DNA of 64,000 nt from Perognathus longimembris pacificus (Eukaryota; Chordata; Mammalia; Rodentia; Heteromyidae), in assembly GCF_023159225.1 (NCBI RefSeq), contig NC_063164.1, forward strand, positions 70,727,300 to 70,791,299, in the 5' to 3' direction. Shown here piece after piece: positions 47,907 to 60,361 of this stretch (positions are counted from its first letter, which is position 1; the number at the start of each line of letters is the position of its first letter). The notes under the pieces are model-generated. The model searched no databases, was not told where the DNA came from, and saw only the letters and a program-made list of their open reading frames with translations. The position numbers and the translations under genes were made by a program.

Positions 47907-48650
47907 TACAGGTTTAGGCAAGTCATAGAAGAGCATCACAAGGCCCAATAGCTATACCCTTATGAACACATAAGATGATGCTAAGTGAAATGAACTCCAT
48001 GTTATGGAAACAGTTGTAAGTACTCTCAATGTCCTATGTGTATCAGTAGCTTCTATTATTGATGATGTTCTTGTATCACCTTCCTGTGGTTGTACCTACA
48101 CTATCTCTGTAATCTTATCTGAGTATATTCGAAACCATGTATACTGGTATTGGAAGTAGGAAATTGAAAGGGAATACCAAATTTGAGAGACACAGGGTAA
48201 AAAAAGACAAACAACTACAAAAGCAATACTTGCAAAACTGTTTGGTGTAAGTGAACTGAACACCTCCGTGGGGGGGCTGAAGGGAAAGGGGGAGGAGGGA
48301 GGGGGGTATGAGGGACAAGGTAACAAACTGTACAAGAAATGTATTCAGTGCCTAACATATGAAACTGTAACCTTTCTGTACATCAGTTTGATAATCAAAA
48401 TTTGAAAAAAAATATTTGAGGAAAATAAAAAAAATAAACTGCTTTGAGTTAAAAAAATATATATGAATGTGTTAATTACCATGGTAATTACTATGGTGCT
48501 TTTGTATGATTACTGTATGCTAAAAAAAAAAAAGAAAGATAGGAAAGTAAAACATGCTGTGTTGTTACCATGAGGTACCAGCCAGAGGGTTGGGAGTTAT
48601 TGAAGAAGATGAATGGTTAGAGTAATTTGTATGTATGTGTGAAAATAAAA

Positions 48651-49613
48651 CTTGCCAGTTAGCTTCTCAAACTGTTTAAAATGGTAAGAATTAGTATACC
48701 TAATGCTATTGCTAGATCATGACATCTCAGACTCAGTAACTTATAAACAATAGGAATTTTTTCCTCACAGTTCTACAGGCTGAGAAATACAAGATGGTGA
48801 ACCAATCAGGTTCAGTGAATCTACTGAAATTGTTTTAAGAAGGGGGAGAGTGGATATAGAAAAGATGTGGAGAGGTGAGTTCAATCAGGGTACCTTGTAT
48901 GTATATAAGAAAATGTCAATAAAAAACAGCTTTTGTACAAGAAATATGCGTTAACAAAAAATCTTTGAAAATAAAAAAACAAGATGGAACTTTCTGTTTT
49001 CCCTGAGAGGCATTCACATAGATGCTTCTGGTCTCCTGCTTTTTCTGTGTGACAGAAATATGCTTATATGCCACCCAACTCTGTAGATGGACAGTTCATA
49101 TTCCCTCCTCTTCCTCCACATGAGCTCTGTCTACTAAGGTAATCTCAGAGCTATAACACTTCTGAGAGAAGCACAGTCATATATTACCATGGTCTGAAAT
49201 TTGTACTCCAAAATTCCTGTGTTGATACTCAATCATCAGTGTGATGATATTAAAAGGCAAAACCTTCAAGAGGTAATTAAACCCTCCACAGTTAGGATTC
49301 AGAACCTTATAAAAGGTCTCTAGAGAGTGGGGTGGTTCCTTTACAAAAGCATTCTTCTGTCTACTATGAGAAAGAGAATACATCCTTCCCTAGTCTGAAG
49401 AAAGCAACAACAAAATGACATCTTAGAAACCCGAAAACTTGGCCCTGGTGGAACCTGGTTGGCCCTCCATCTTGAATTTCTCAGCCTGTAGAACTGTAAG
49501 GAATAAATTCCCGTTGTTTATAAGTTATGAGTCTGAGATGTCATGACCTAGCAGTAGCATTAGGTATACTAATTCTTATCATTTGAAACAGTTTGAGAAG
49601 CCAATTGGCCAGA
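48651..49613. repeat. Inverted duplication, arms of about 165 bp
   Basis: 48651-48816 and 49447-49613 are reverse complements at about 85-90% by eye (for example ttagtatacctaatgct near 48695 against agcattaggtatactaa near 49553). The arms include the 3' end of the MLT1-like LTR and unique flank beyond it. The spacer is about 630 bp. Confidence 0.85.
49185..49560 (+). mobile_element. MLT1-like LTR (ERVL-MaLR)
   Basis: Order of phrases fits an MLT1-type solo LTR: tggtctgaaatttgtactcc, cagtgtgatgatattaaaag, aaccttataaaaggtctct, ctcagcctgtagaactgtaa, and gaataaattcccgttgttta (polyadenylation region). No retroviral coding sequence is present. Confidence 0.75.
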
Positions 49614-49619
49614 TATGTT

Positions 49620-51260
49620 CTAGCAGAATTCAGCTCAAAAGTTACTGGAAACACAAGCAGATCATCCTGGTTTTGTCCAGAGTCCTTGTTTATGATTGTC
49701 AAATTTTGCTGCATGTTAGAGTTAGCCAGAAAGCTTTGAAAAATTCCTATCCCCAGCCATACCCTATGCCAGTTAAATAAATCCCTGGAAATGGACCCAA
49801 GCATCAGAGTTTTTGAAACTTTACTAGGTGATTTTGATGTGAGGCCATATTTAAGAAGCAATGGTTTATTCAGGTCCATTAACAACTTCCACAAAGGTTC
49901 ACCCTGCTACACTAATGTCAGAACACACTGGCTTATTCAGACATGAGCAGCAGCTGCAGAAGGCAATAGGCATAGGGCTTATCATTGATTACCTAGGTGG
50001 CTGGTCATGGAACTTACAATTTCAACTCCACTGACATTTCTACTCAAAACTAAATAGATTCTAGAAATGACACATTGCACTATTAGTAGGCAGAAAAACC
50101 TGCACTTGACTAGTCCTGAGAATCCCCTGGAAAGCTTAGCAATACTGAGAAAGAGTTCTAATCTCAGAGATGCTGGACCAACTGTGTAGAGCTATGTTCT
50201 CCAAACTAGGAACATCTGTATTACCTGGACATTCCTAAGAAATCCAAGTTTTTAGGATCATCTCAGAACTAATGAATCACTTAGCTGGAATTTGAAGGGA
50301 GTGTAGAGAAAAGGCAGATCACTGATGGAGTTTGAGAGCCAAAGGTCTAGGGGTCGGCACAGGTTTCACAGAGTTTGAAAGTTCCACCAGTATTTCTTCT
50401 GGGAAGCCCATGTAGAGACTTGTAGGTTAAACAGCACTGACTAAGTAGCTGAAATTTTTCTTTTAATGGTGTGTTCTGAATCTCCTAATTTCTCATCTAC
50501 TAGAAGAAGCAGAGTGCCATGCATTGGGTGGAAAATGACAGCTCTTGCATTAGATTGAAAAACAATCATTTGATGTACCTAGTCATTTTATCTGAATTAG
50601 ATCAGCAGTAAAGCACACTAACTACTCACTTAAACCCTAGTTCAGAAAATATCCTCATCATCCCTCCCACCCAATGAATCCACTTTCCTCCAAAATAAAA
50701 CAGCCAATTAACTGTGACCCCCACTGGCAAATATAAACACCTATTTTACTCAACAGGAAATCAGATACTTTCTTTTTGAAATAGGTCTTTGAGTCAAAAT
50801 TTCAAGCTTCAATTGGGCTCAATCTTTTCCTTCAAAGTGAACTAAATAGTTTTAAAAGCTCAGAGTTTCTATTTGTGCAATGATGACATTTGAAATTCTT
50901 GCTTTGATAGTCTCAAGATAGAAGCATCTGGCAATATGAGTAATAAATGGAATCTTTCTATGAACTTCAATTTTATATGAAAGGAGTTACCATGAAATGA
51001 CTAACACTTCAAAGAGTGGCTAACAGACTGGCCATTCTCTTCTTGTTTTGTACTTGGCTGCCCCTGGACTGGGGTCTTATGAACACCCTCTGGGTCTCCA
51101 GGGATGCTTCATTAGAAACAAGGCAATTCCATGGACCTTGAACATCTCTGAGAGCCTCTGATTATAAGTTATGTATGTAGCATTAAAGATCTGCTAATAG
51201 CCTGAGACAATGGGAGCATTTGACAGCTCTGGGGACCCCAAACCTGTCTACTGAGATTTT
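49620..51260. other. LYPD6 intron 2, sequence next to coding exon 2
   Basis: No repeat or extra exon recognised over 1.6 kb. Confidence 0.5.
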
Positions 51261-51263
51261 TAC

Positions 51264-51362
51264 CTCGAGGACAATAGATGTCAGGAGCCCACCGGTTGCA
51301 TTCATAATTGTCTGCTGCCTTTTCACAGGTGAAGCATTTAAATCCACCAGGATATGGTGTAG
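51264..51362 (-). CDS. LYPD6: LYPD6 coding exon 2: N-terminal half of the LU domain
   Basis: 99 nt encoding residues 41-72 plus parts of codons 40 and 73. The acceptor is a pyrimidine tract ending TTTTTGCAG and the donor is CCTCGAG|GTAAAA, phase 1 at both ends. The peptide starts [14 protein letters not shown] and ends APDIYCPR. It carries Cys49, Cys52, Cys61 and Cys70, the first cysteines of the three-finger fold (pattern CxxC, then C, then C). The exon lies alone between a 23.2-kb and a 10.3-kb intron, as is normal for this gene. No premature stop or indel is visible and every residue fits the family. Confidence 0.95.
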
Positions 51363-51724
51363 CTGCAAAAAGAAAGAAAGAAATGAATTTTAGCCTCTGT
51401 ACAGAAATCTGTGAGATTACACATACTCATGTTTCAAAAACAGGATTCTCAAGACTTCTCAGCAATGTAAAAAATTTAAACATCCAACTACCTATGATCC
51501 TAGACATTTTACTCTTAGAAGTTTATTCCTGATAGTGGATGGAATGAACTTATTCAGGGTATACTATTCACATTTATGAAATGATCACAATTAAAGCTTA
51601 GCATTACAAATATATGCCAAATAAAATGTACCATAATAAGGTAAAATAAAATATATTGCACAATAAAAATTATTTTTGAGACATTAATATTTATGTTCAT
51701 ACAATTCAGAAGACACTATGTTGA

Positions 51725-51890
51725 AAATGAACTCTACAACTTTTGTGGATTGAGATGGGAGGGAAGAACAAAGAGCAAAAAAAGGGATGCCATTGGTCAA
51801 AAAGAAATGTACTTTTTATCTGACTTATGAAACTGTAACCCTTTTTTGTTCATGACCTTTATAATAATAAAAATACATGAAGGAAAAAAT
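51725..51890 (+). mobile_element. Diverged L1 3' terminus
   Basis: Recognisable by the order purine-rich tract, AAGAAATGTACT, TATGAAACTGTAACCC and the TAATAATAAAAATAC tail. Older than neighbouring L1 tails. Confidence 0.55.
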
Positions 51891-52444
51891 CTGTACACAA
51901 ATATCCACAGCAACCATTTTGTACAGGTTGTCCATTTCTATTTTGAGAGCCTGAAATCTAATATGTTCCAAAATCTGAAACTTTTTGAGTTCTAACATGA
52001 TGCACTCCAGAAAAGAAAATTCCACACTTGACCTCATGCAACTGGTCACAGTGGAAGTGCTAGAACACTAAAGATACTAGATAAAATTCTTTTGTGCCGT
52101 CTAATATAAGACATGAATGAAATATAAATGAACTTGATACGCTTGTCTTGTCCTTGATCTATATTATTACAAACATGCAAATGTTCCCAGATTTGAAAAT
52201 TTTCCATCTAAGCCTTTTTGTATACAGCATAATCTATAATGTCTTCAAACTGGAAAAACCAATCTTTTAAATAGAGACTATCTCCGAAGCCTTTAATCTC
52301 AAGTGGTAGGTGTCATATTCTGGAGAAATTTCTGCACTCCAGCACTGCTCTCTGCAGAAGACAAGCTAAGGATCAGCAAGGAGTAGTAGGCCAGGATGTT
52401 TGCTCCCTTCTGTGAATGTGCTTTTTAAAAATTTTTTGTCTGCA

Positions 52445-52525
52445 ACGAACAGTACAAGAAATGTATCCAATGCCTAATGTATGAAACTGTAACCTCTCTG
52501 TAATTCAGTTTGATAATAAAAAAAA
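52445..52525 (+). mobile_element. Very short L1 3' terminus
   Basis: About 80 bp from acagtacaagaaatgtatcc to TTTGATAATAAAAAAA, near-identical to 63800-63878. An extremely 5'-truncated insertion. Confidence 0.75.
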
Positions 52526-52532
52526 ATGTATG

Positions 52533-52772
52533 TATATATAAAAATTTTGTCTGTCGTGGGGCTTGAACTCAGGGCGTGGGTACTGTCCCTGAACTTTTTC
52601 ACTGAAGGCTAGTACTCTACCACTTTGAGTCACACTTCCGGTTTTCAAGTGGTTAATTAGAGATAAGAAACTCACAGACTTTCCTGTCTGGTTTGGCTTT
52701 TAACTGCAATTCTCAGATCCTCAGCCTCCCGAGTAGCTAAGACTACAGGTATGAGCCACTGGCACTGGCTTC
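52533..52772 (-). mobile_element. B1-like/Geo composite SINE
   Basis: Reverse of the right monomer (gaacttttt...ctctaccactttgagtcaca), then of the B1-like monomer (cagcctcccgagtagctaag, tgagccactggcactggc). Confidence 0.8.
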
Positions 52773-53586
52773 GATGTACTTTTATGGCCTCTTAGTTGTA
52801 ATCATTTGCTTGCTTTGCTGTTTAGACTTCTGTCTTTCATAAACAAAACTTGTGCATATTTTTAAATTTGTAAAATTACCTGGCCTATTTGAAAGCTGCA
52901 GATACTCTAACAGTTCATCAGTAGTAGCCAACTGCTCTCACTCACAGATGGCTTAGCCTATGTATCCCACTGGCGGAAATAATCATCTCAAGGTAAATTG
53001 CTTGGCCCACATGGAACCAATTAAGTATGTTATCAAAAATAAATGAAGGAGGAGGCAGCAGCTTAAGGGCAGAACTATGAGCCATATATAACTTTGCTTT
53101 TCACCTTGTCCAGAATAGCTATGCATCCATGCACTTGTCTGAAATATTTCACAGAGCTCATAGTGATAATGTTCAATACCCCAACTTGGCCAAAAGTCAT
53201 AAATTGTCCAAATGTGACAAATAACTGGACATTTATATGGGCCAACATGAGAATTCTGTTTCTCCAAGTAGTTAGTGACTAAAATTTAAAAAGTGCCTGG
53301 ATAGATAATCTGCAAAATGATGCAATGAGGCTTAGAAACATCCAACTATTTTATTCCCATGAAAAAATGCCACTACGGAGGGAAATGCTCTCCCCTCACA
53401 AAGTTATCATAATGTAGAAGAAAGAACTCTAAGAATCTATGCACAAATAATTTATACATCTATCTCTATATTTTCACCCAGGAAATAAGGTTATGTTTGA
53501 TTGAAAGGATTTATTTTGGTAATTACATGTCTGAACAATTAAAAACAAATACTTCCCCAAATTCCAAAGTAACTCAATATTCTTTT

Positions 53587-55859
53587 TTTTAAAAAAGTTT
53601 TTATTATAAAACTGATGTACAAGGTTACAGTTTCATACATTAGGCATTGGATACATTTCTTGTACTGTTTGTTACCTTGTCCCTCATACCCCCCTCCCCC
53701 CTCCCCTTTTCCCCCCTGCGGTGTTCAGTTCACTTATACCAAACAGTTTTGCAAGTATTGCTTTTGTTGTTGTTTCTCTTATTTTACCCTTTGTCTCTCA
53801 ATTTTGGTATTCTCTTTGAATTTCCTAATTCTATTACCAGTACACACTGTTTCCCATACACTCAGATAAGATTGCAGAGATAGTGTAGATACAATCACAA
53901 GAACGTGATACACGAACATCATCAATAGTAGAAACTACAGATACACATGGGATGTTGAAAGTAGTTACAACTGTGATTTAACAATCATTTCCATAAAATG
54001 GAGTTCATTTCACATAGCATCATCTTATGTGATCATAAGGGTATAGCTATTGGGCTCTTGTGATCCTCTGCTGTGACTTGCCTAAACCTGTGCTAATTAT
54101 TCCCAATAAGGGAGACCATAGAGTCCATGTTTCTTTGGGTCTGGCTCACTTCACTTAGTATAATTTTTTCCAAGTCCTTCCATTTCCTTACAAATGGGGC
54201 AATGTCATTCTTTCTGATAGAGGCATAAAATTCCATTGTGTATATGTACCACATTTTCCTGATCCATTCGTCTACGGAGGGGCATCTGGGTTGGTTCTAG
54301 ATTCTCACTATGACAAATTGTGCTGCAATGAACATTGTTGTGCTGGTGGCTTTACTGTGATTTTGTTTGTGGTTTTTTGGAAAAATACCCAAAAGTGGGG
54401 TTGCTGGGTCATAGGGGAGTTCTACATTTAGCCATCTGAGCACTCTCCATACTGCTTGCCAGAGTGGCTGAACCAGTTTACATTCCCACCAACAATGAAG
54501 TAGGGTTCCCTTTTGGCCACATCCCCTCCAACAACTGTTATTGTTAGTTTTCTTGATATATGACATTCTTACTGGGGTGAGATGGAATCTCAATGTTGTT
54601 TTGATTTGCATTTCCTTTATGGCCAGTGTTGTAGAGCACTTTTTCATATGTCTCTTGGCCATTCTCATTTCCTCATCAGAGAAGTCTCTTTGTAGGTCTT
54701 TAGCCCACTTGATGAGTGGGCTATTAGTTCTTTGCGGTTTTGTTTTGGAGGAAGGTAATTTTTTTAGTTCTGCATATATTTTAGATATGAGGCCTTTGTC
54801 CGTTGAATGGCCGGTAAAGATCTTCTCCCAGTCTGTGGGCTTTCTGTTTATCTTGCAAGCTATGTCCTTTGCCGTGCAGAAGCTCTGCAGTTTGATGCAG
54901 TCCCATTTGTCCAACCTTTCTTTGATTTGTAGCCTTTCTGGGTCTTTGTTCAGGAAGTTCCGTCCTGTGCCAAGGAGCCCAAGTGTTTCTCCTACTTCTT
55001 CCTTTAGTGTTTTTAGGGTGTCTGTTTTGAGTTCGAGGTCTTTAATCCATTTGGAATTGATTTTGGTGCAGGGTGATATGTAAGGATCTAGTTTTAGTTT
55101 GTTGCATGTGTTGAGCCAGTTTTTCCAGCACCACTTGTTAAAGAGGCTATCTTTCTTCCAAACTATTGTTTTAGCCCCTTTATCAAAGATTAAGTAGGCG
55201 TAGTTCTGTGGGTTCATTCCCGGGTCTTCAATTCTGTTCCATTGGTCTTCAGGCCTGTTCCGGTGCCAATACCAAGCTGTTTTTATTACTATAGCTTTAT
55301 AATACAGCTTGAAGTTGGGTATTGTAATTCCTCCAGCACTGTTCTTTCTGCTTAGGATTGTTTTTGCTATTCTAGGTCTTATTGTTCCATATGAATTTCT
55401 GGATTGCTTCCTCTATTTCATCAAAGAATGGTGTTGGGATATTAATGGGTATTACATTGAATTTGTAGATAGCCTTTGGCAATATTGCCATTTTGATTAT
55501 ATTAATCCTCCCAATCCAGGAGCATGGGAGGTTTTTCCGTTTCCTTAGTTCTGACTTAATTTCGTTTTTCAAGGTTTTAAAGTTCTCCTCAAAGAGGTCT
55601 TTCACTTCTTTGGTTAAGGTTATTCCTAGGTATTTTATGTTTTTGGAGGCTATTGCAAAGGGGGTTGCTTTCCTGATATCAGCCTCGTTCTTCGGGTCGT
55701 TAGCCTACAGAAAGGCTGTTGATTTTTGAGGGTTTATTTTATATCCTGCAACTTTGCCAAAGTTTTGGATCAGCTCTAGTAGTTTGGGGATAGAGTGTAT
55801 GGGATTCTTTAGATATAGGATCATTTAGGTATAGAATCATGTCATCTGCGAAGAGAAAG
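53587..55859 (-). mobile_element. 5'-truncated L1, minus strand, with 18-bp target-site duplication
   Basis: Contains the L1 3' UTR and the C-terminal half of ORF2, 5'-truncated right at the FADD active-site box of the reverse transcriptase. A perfect 18-bp duplication (gtaactcaatattctttt) flanks it at 53569-53586 and 55860-55877, so both insertion boundaries are certain. The ORF2 remnant reads well: one 306-codon open stretch at 54297-55217 covers the Cys-rich domain, with frameshifts and stops elsewhere. It lies in LYPD6 intron 1, in the same orientation as the gene. Confidence 0.93.
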
Positions 55860-55889
55860 GTAACTCAATATTCTTTTGGACATTTTAAA

Positions 55890-55958
55890 CCATAATCTTC
55901 AGATCTCATTCTCCTGAGTAGGTAGCATTACAGGCATGAGCCACCAGTATCTGGCAAA
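55890..55958 (-). mobile_element. Short B1-like SINE fragment
   Basis: cagatctcattctcctgagt and acaggcatgagccaccagta are the reverse of the B1-like monomer. The TA microsatellite follows. Confidence 0.65.
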
Positions 55959-55964
55959 CTAGAT

Positions 55965-55965
<1 letters not shown>

Positions 55966-56007
<42 letters not shown>

Positions 56008-56042
56008 TCTATATATATACATACATATATGTATATATATAT
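55966..56042. repeat. (TA)n tract with palindromic end
   Basis: About 18 TA units, then tatatacatacatatatgta. AT-only, in LYPD6 intron 1. Confidence 0.95.
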
Positions 56043-56111
56043 TTATGAGAAAAAACCTAGACAAAATATTTTAGGAAATTGTCTTGACTCGATACATTAA
56101 AAAGTTTCACT

Positions 56112-56340
56112 AGCCAGGCACAATGGTTCACACTTGTAATCTTAGCTATTCAGGAGGCTGAGATATAAGGTTCATAGTTCAAAGCCAGCCCAAGTCAGGG
56201 AAGTCCATGAGACTCTTACCTCTCATTAACCACCAGAAAACCAGAGTGGCGCTGTGACTCAAAGTAGTACACTAGCCTTGGGCAAAAATTCTCAGGGACA
56301 GAGCCCAGGCCCTGAGTTCAAGCCCCATGACTGACAAAAA
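56112..56340 (+). mobile_element. B1-like/Geo composite SINE
   Basis: Complete composite from ccaggcacaatggttcacac to ccccatgactgac, in LYPD6 intron 1, antisense. Confidence 0.82.
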
Positions 56341-56344
56341 CAAT

Positions 56345-59190
56345 GTTCATTCATTATTACAAAATTATTGTATAACTATAAAATAGTTGATATACAAATA
56401 GCTTTAAAGGTAAAATTTTAATCTGTAAAATTTGAAGTGGAATGATTGAAGAAAGGGTTTTAAATAAATATATAGATTTGAAAAAGAACAGATTTTTGTA
56501 AAAAAAAAAAAAAGGGGGGGCGGGATCTCCATAGTCATTAGTTTATGACTGACTATAAGCTAGCTGGACCACTGCAATTTGCATTCAGCATTCCATTTCT
56601 ATCTTTGCAACCAAAAGCATTTTTTTGGCTGGAATGTTGGGTTAGTTATTCCTGGAAGCATTCCCATTGAAGGGATAAATTAAGAACTTTGAATGATGAT
56701 GGATGATCTGATTGCTCTAAGAACAACATTACTGAGAACCAAATACTAATACGTTGTAATTTTCCCAAACTTGGATTATTTAATAGACTTTTTAAAAATG
56801 GTCTTTTATAAGACTAGTGGTATTTTAATTAAACACCATCATTTCTTGCATTAGTAAGCCTAGACTGTGAAATTAACCCAGAAGACATTGAAATTTAAAC
56901 AATCATATGAGCCAAAGTACTATGGCAGCAAAATGACAGTTTGTTTCACATCATCTCTCTCTGAATGGGTTTGTCATAATCCTTTACTTCAAATGATTTT
57001 TGATTTGACAAACTCTCAGTGAGTTTGTCAGCATATATTGGGAATTAACCAAATTATCTCACTTTTGATTAGTTTTAAGATCTACAATTCCATATCTGTA
57101 CACATTTTTAATAACTATACCTTAAAATGTGCTTTTAAGAACTTTTGTTGCCATCTTGCCAGGTAGCACTAACTAATGAATAATCCCTGGTTGGTGACAA
57201 ATCTCTAAACACACATAACTTTAAGAGGCTAGTTATAGTACAATGTCAAGTAAATGGTTAAATTCTTCCCTCTGGGATATTTAGCTCCAAATAAGGTCAA
57301 CAGATGAACAACTATCTCCAATAACCTGCTAATTGATACTGAATCTGATAAAGAGAGTTTGGTGTTTTTTTTTTCCTTTTAAAGGGCAGAAAGAAGTTAC
57401 TAAGAGATATGCCATTTTGTTGTTACTTCAAAGCATTACAGAGCAAGGAGAGTTTCATATTGTTGTAGTCCTAACTGTGAATGAATCTAATTTGGCTCTT
57501 GATCACAGAGTTAATCAGCTCAGTACTCTGCATTTCAGGGCATAAGTCCTTGGTCCCTCAAGAGAAGGTAATTGTAAAGAAAAAAAAGAAATGCCAAAGT
57601 GCCCAGTTACTTCCTGTAAAATAATCTATCCATTAACTCTCATGCTCAGCAATCGTTCACCCTACCATAATTCGTTTGCAAGGCATCAAAAAAGATGCAG
57701 TCTTTGTTCTCATCTCTTGGAACTTTTACCTAGACAAAGGCCTTCAGTTACAGAAAATGTGGTGAAAACATACTTTCAGAAATGTACGCTAATGTTGTAA
57801 TACATAGTAACTTTTTGTAGTATTGCTTTTAGAATCTAGTCACAGACATAAACATTCAAGGAATATGATAAATTTATCTTTCTTCTCAGTCTATTTGGCA
57901 ACAAAATATTGTCAGTATAATTTGAATATGTATTTCTTATAGAAGCATATTTCCTTATATCTGTCTGGATAAATTCTTTTTATTCTATATGACTTAAGCT
58001 TTCTCTTAATATTAATTCCTATATAGAAGGGTTTTTTAATTAGTCTTTGGTGTTTTAACCATAGACCAGGATAAAAGTAATCAGTTTTCATGTGAATAAT
58101 AAAGAAAAGCTGGGTGGTGACTCATGCCTATAATCGTAGCTACTCCAGGCTGAGATCTGAGGATCATGGCTTGAAGCCAGCCCAGGAAGGAAAAATCTGC
58201 TACTGAAGCCATCAGCTCAAATGGTAGAAAACTGTCTTGAGTAAAAAGCTCAGGGACAGTGCCCAAGCCCCAAGTTCAAGCCCAAAGACTGGCAAACAAA
58301 AAAAAAAAGATAAGAGAAATAGAAAAGCACATGTAAATTCTAGAAGAGAATATCATTGGGGTAGCACTTCAAATTTCTTTAACAAGCTTAGGAATATCTA
58401 AGACTAGAGTACCAGAGAGCAAAGGAGAATAGTCACTGGAAGCTGACTTTTCTCAGTCTGGGTTCCAATCCCACCTATTTATTATCAATGATGGCTGGTA
58501 CAGGCTCATGAGAAATGGATTTGTGTTTGGTCATGAAAATGAGAGTGCAGTCTCCAACTCCGGCACCTCCTGCACTTCCACGAGTGTGCTCTCACACCTT
58601 CCACACCTCTCCATTTCCTCTCAGGCAGGTTCTGAGCTTTTCCATGTAACATTAATGGACTGTAGCTCACTGACCCAGAGAAAACCATCTGTGTCTCCAC
58701 CTACAAAGTGAGGCGATTGTATAAATAATTTAAAACAAATGAATCACATGTTCCCCACATATATTTTTTATGGCCTGTGTTCAACAGAAACCTGCTTATT
58801 CGTAGAGTGATCATCTAAATATGGTCTGGTGCTCAGGGGCAGAGGTCCATACAGTTAAAAAAAAAAGTAAAATCAAACATACACAAACTTCTGAAGAGTT
58901 TAAAGAAATGTTAACTTTGGCTTGAAGTGGGCAGAATGAACTAAGTTCTGGTCAGATGGAGCCATTCATGGCAATTTCAGTCCAACATTTTACTGCATAC
59001 AATCCATTTTGAAGATCTCTTAAAGAGAACTTGGGCCCAGACCTGTTTGTAAATCACCTAATTATCTAGTGTAGGAATAACTTCTTCTATCCTTCTCCAT
59101 ATTTCAAAATCATGTAACTGGTTTCTTTATAATGCATCCATTATATAATCCATGGCTCTGTTTAACCATCATAGGTCATATGAGCAGAAC
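56345..59190. other. LYPD6 intron 1, mostly unique
   Basis: One composite SINE; a weak MIR-like piece near 58430-58510 (ctgggttccaatcccacct). No exon recognised. Confidence 0.5.
58108..58305 (+). mobile_element. B1-like/Geo composite SINE, internal deletion
   Basis: ggtgactcatgcctataatc to ccaaagactggcaaac and an A-run. The junction between monomers lacks some bases. Confidence 0.75.
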
Positions 59191-59194
59191 TTTG

Positions 59195-59285
59195 ACATTA
59201 CCTTGTTTTGAATAGTAGAGGGGTTTGAACTCAGGACCTCCTGCTTACTAGGCAATCACTCTACAATCTGAACCATGGGTCAGCC
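59195..59285 (-). mobile_element. ID-like SINE monomer
   Basis: gtttgaactcaggacctcct, cttactaggcaatcactcta and gaaccatgggtcagcc are the reverse of an ID-like monomer. Confidence 0.6.
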
Positions 59286-59487
59286 TATTTCTCATCAACT
59301 TCTTCCTTTAGGCTCTTGAAGAGTTCACACTTCAGGGACCTCATTCTTCAGATAGGAGCCTACCCATATAGGCATTGACTTAATGCTTGTTGAGAGAAAA
59401 ATAGTGTTTATTTATTTATTTAGCTTAAATTTATTTTCCTTGAATTTGCTTCCCACTCTGAGCACATGTAATCACAGCATCCAAAGT

Positions 59488-59775
59488 GGTCAGAGCTCAG
59501 TCCGGAGCTCATGCTTATAATTCTAGCTATCCAGGCGACTTGACTGAAATCTAAGAATCTCAGTCCAGAGACAATCCAGGCAGATAAATCCAAGAAATTC
59601 TTATCTCTAAATAACTAACAAGAAGCCAGAAGTAGATGGGGCTCAGATGGTAGAGTGACAGATGAGAGATAGAGACAGAGAGAGAACAAGGGCAAGAAAG
59701 AAAGCAAGAAAGAGTGAGAGACAGAAACAGAGATACAGAGAGAGACAGAGAAGGAGAAGTTCAGCTCTAGTTCTA
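59488..59775 (+). mobile_element. B1-like/Geo composite SINE with GA-rich expansion
   Basis: B1-like start (gctcatgcttataattctag), then the right monomer (agccagaagtagatggggct). A GA-rich low-complexity run at 59658-59758 interrupts it before gttcagctctagtt. Confidence 0.7.
59655..59760. repeat. GA/CAGA-rich low-complexity tract
   Basis: Almost pure purine run of agag, gaaag and acagag units inside a composite SINE. Confidence 0.9.
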
Positions 59776-60361
59776 TGGCCTGAATACTAGAGTCCATCAT
59801 CAAAGATGACAAAGAACCTTCACAAAAGCTGGAAACCCTGGCAATTCATCAGTAGACTCAGAGACTATATAGACTAAAAGACTGAAATCTAGGTTTATGT
59901 CACACCATGTCTGGTTTTAAAAAGCATGGATGATTTGAGAAAAGAACAAAATGCAATCTAGAAAATAGAATGAACATCACGGTCTATTCTTTCCAAGGCT
60001 ATAATTAAAACAAAGTAAAAAGCCTTACAAAACAAGCAGCCAGATGAATTTCCACGCAATTAACCAATAGGCATCAGACCATAACTGGCAAAGGGTACTG
60101 TGGCAGAATGTAAAGAAATTATTTTCTGCCTAGCAAGGGCATACTGGGAACTATATAAAATGAGGGTGCTGTATTTCTGTACCCAGCATTTGCTGACAAA
60201 GCTAATGGTAACAATGACATAAATAACAACCATTTAATTGTCAAAAAGGCATAGGCCTGGGATGTTAAGGGTATTATTTCTGGTACATAAAGTCATGTTA
60301 CAGTATATGTGTGATTTTAGTGTTAGAAATAAGGAAATAAGCACTTAAAAATTCCCTAACA

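Larger units (their letters stand above)
42511..48412 (+). mobile_element. Near full-length L1 (LINE-1) retrotransposon, inactive
   Basis: About 5.9 kb: short GC-rich 5' UTR beginning near AAGATGGCGGAGGAG (an L1 5' UTR hallmark), ORF1, ORF2, and a 3' UTR with a G-rich purine tract (about 48268-48310) ending in an A-rich tail at 48404-48412. It lies in the 23-kb LYPD6 intron, antisense to the gene, the orientation usually tolerated in introns. The 5' UTR is only about 370 bp, so either this lineage has a short one or the 5' end is truncated. I found no convincing target-site duplication; the right flank is A-rich and obscures it. Confidence 0.95.
51895..53565. other. LYPD6 intron 1, between repeats
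   Basis: Unique sequence apart from the L1 tail and composite SINE listed. Open frames at 52983-53282 lie antiparallel to each other and are incidental. Confidence 0.5.

Noticed and set aside
42511..48412. Target-site duplication for the full-length L1
   Set aside because: Short A-rich matches such as ggaaaataaa on both sides are not at the element ends and are likely by chance.
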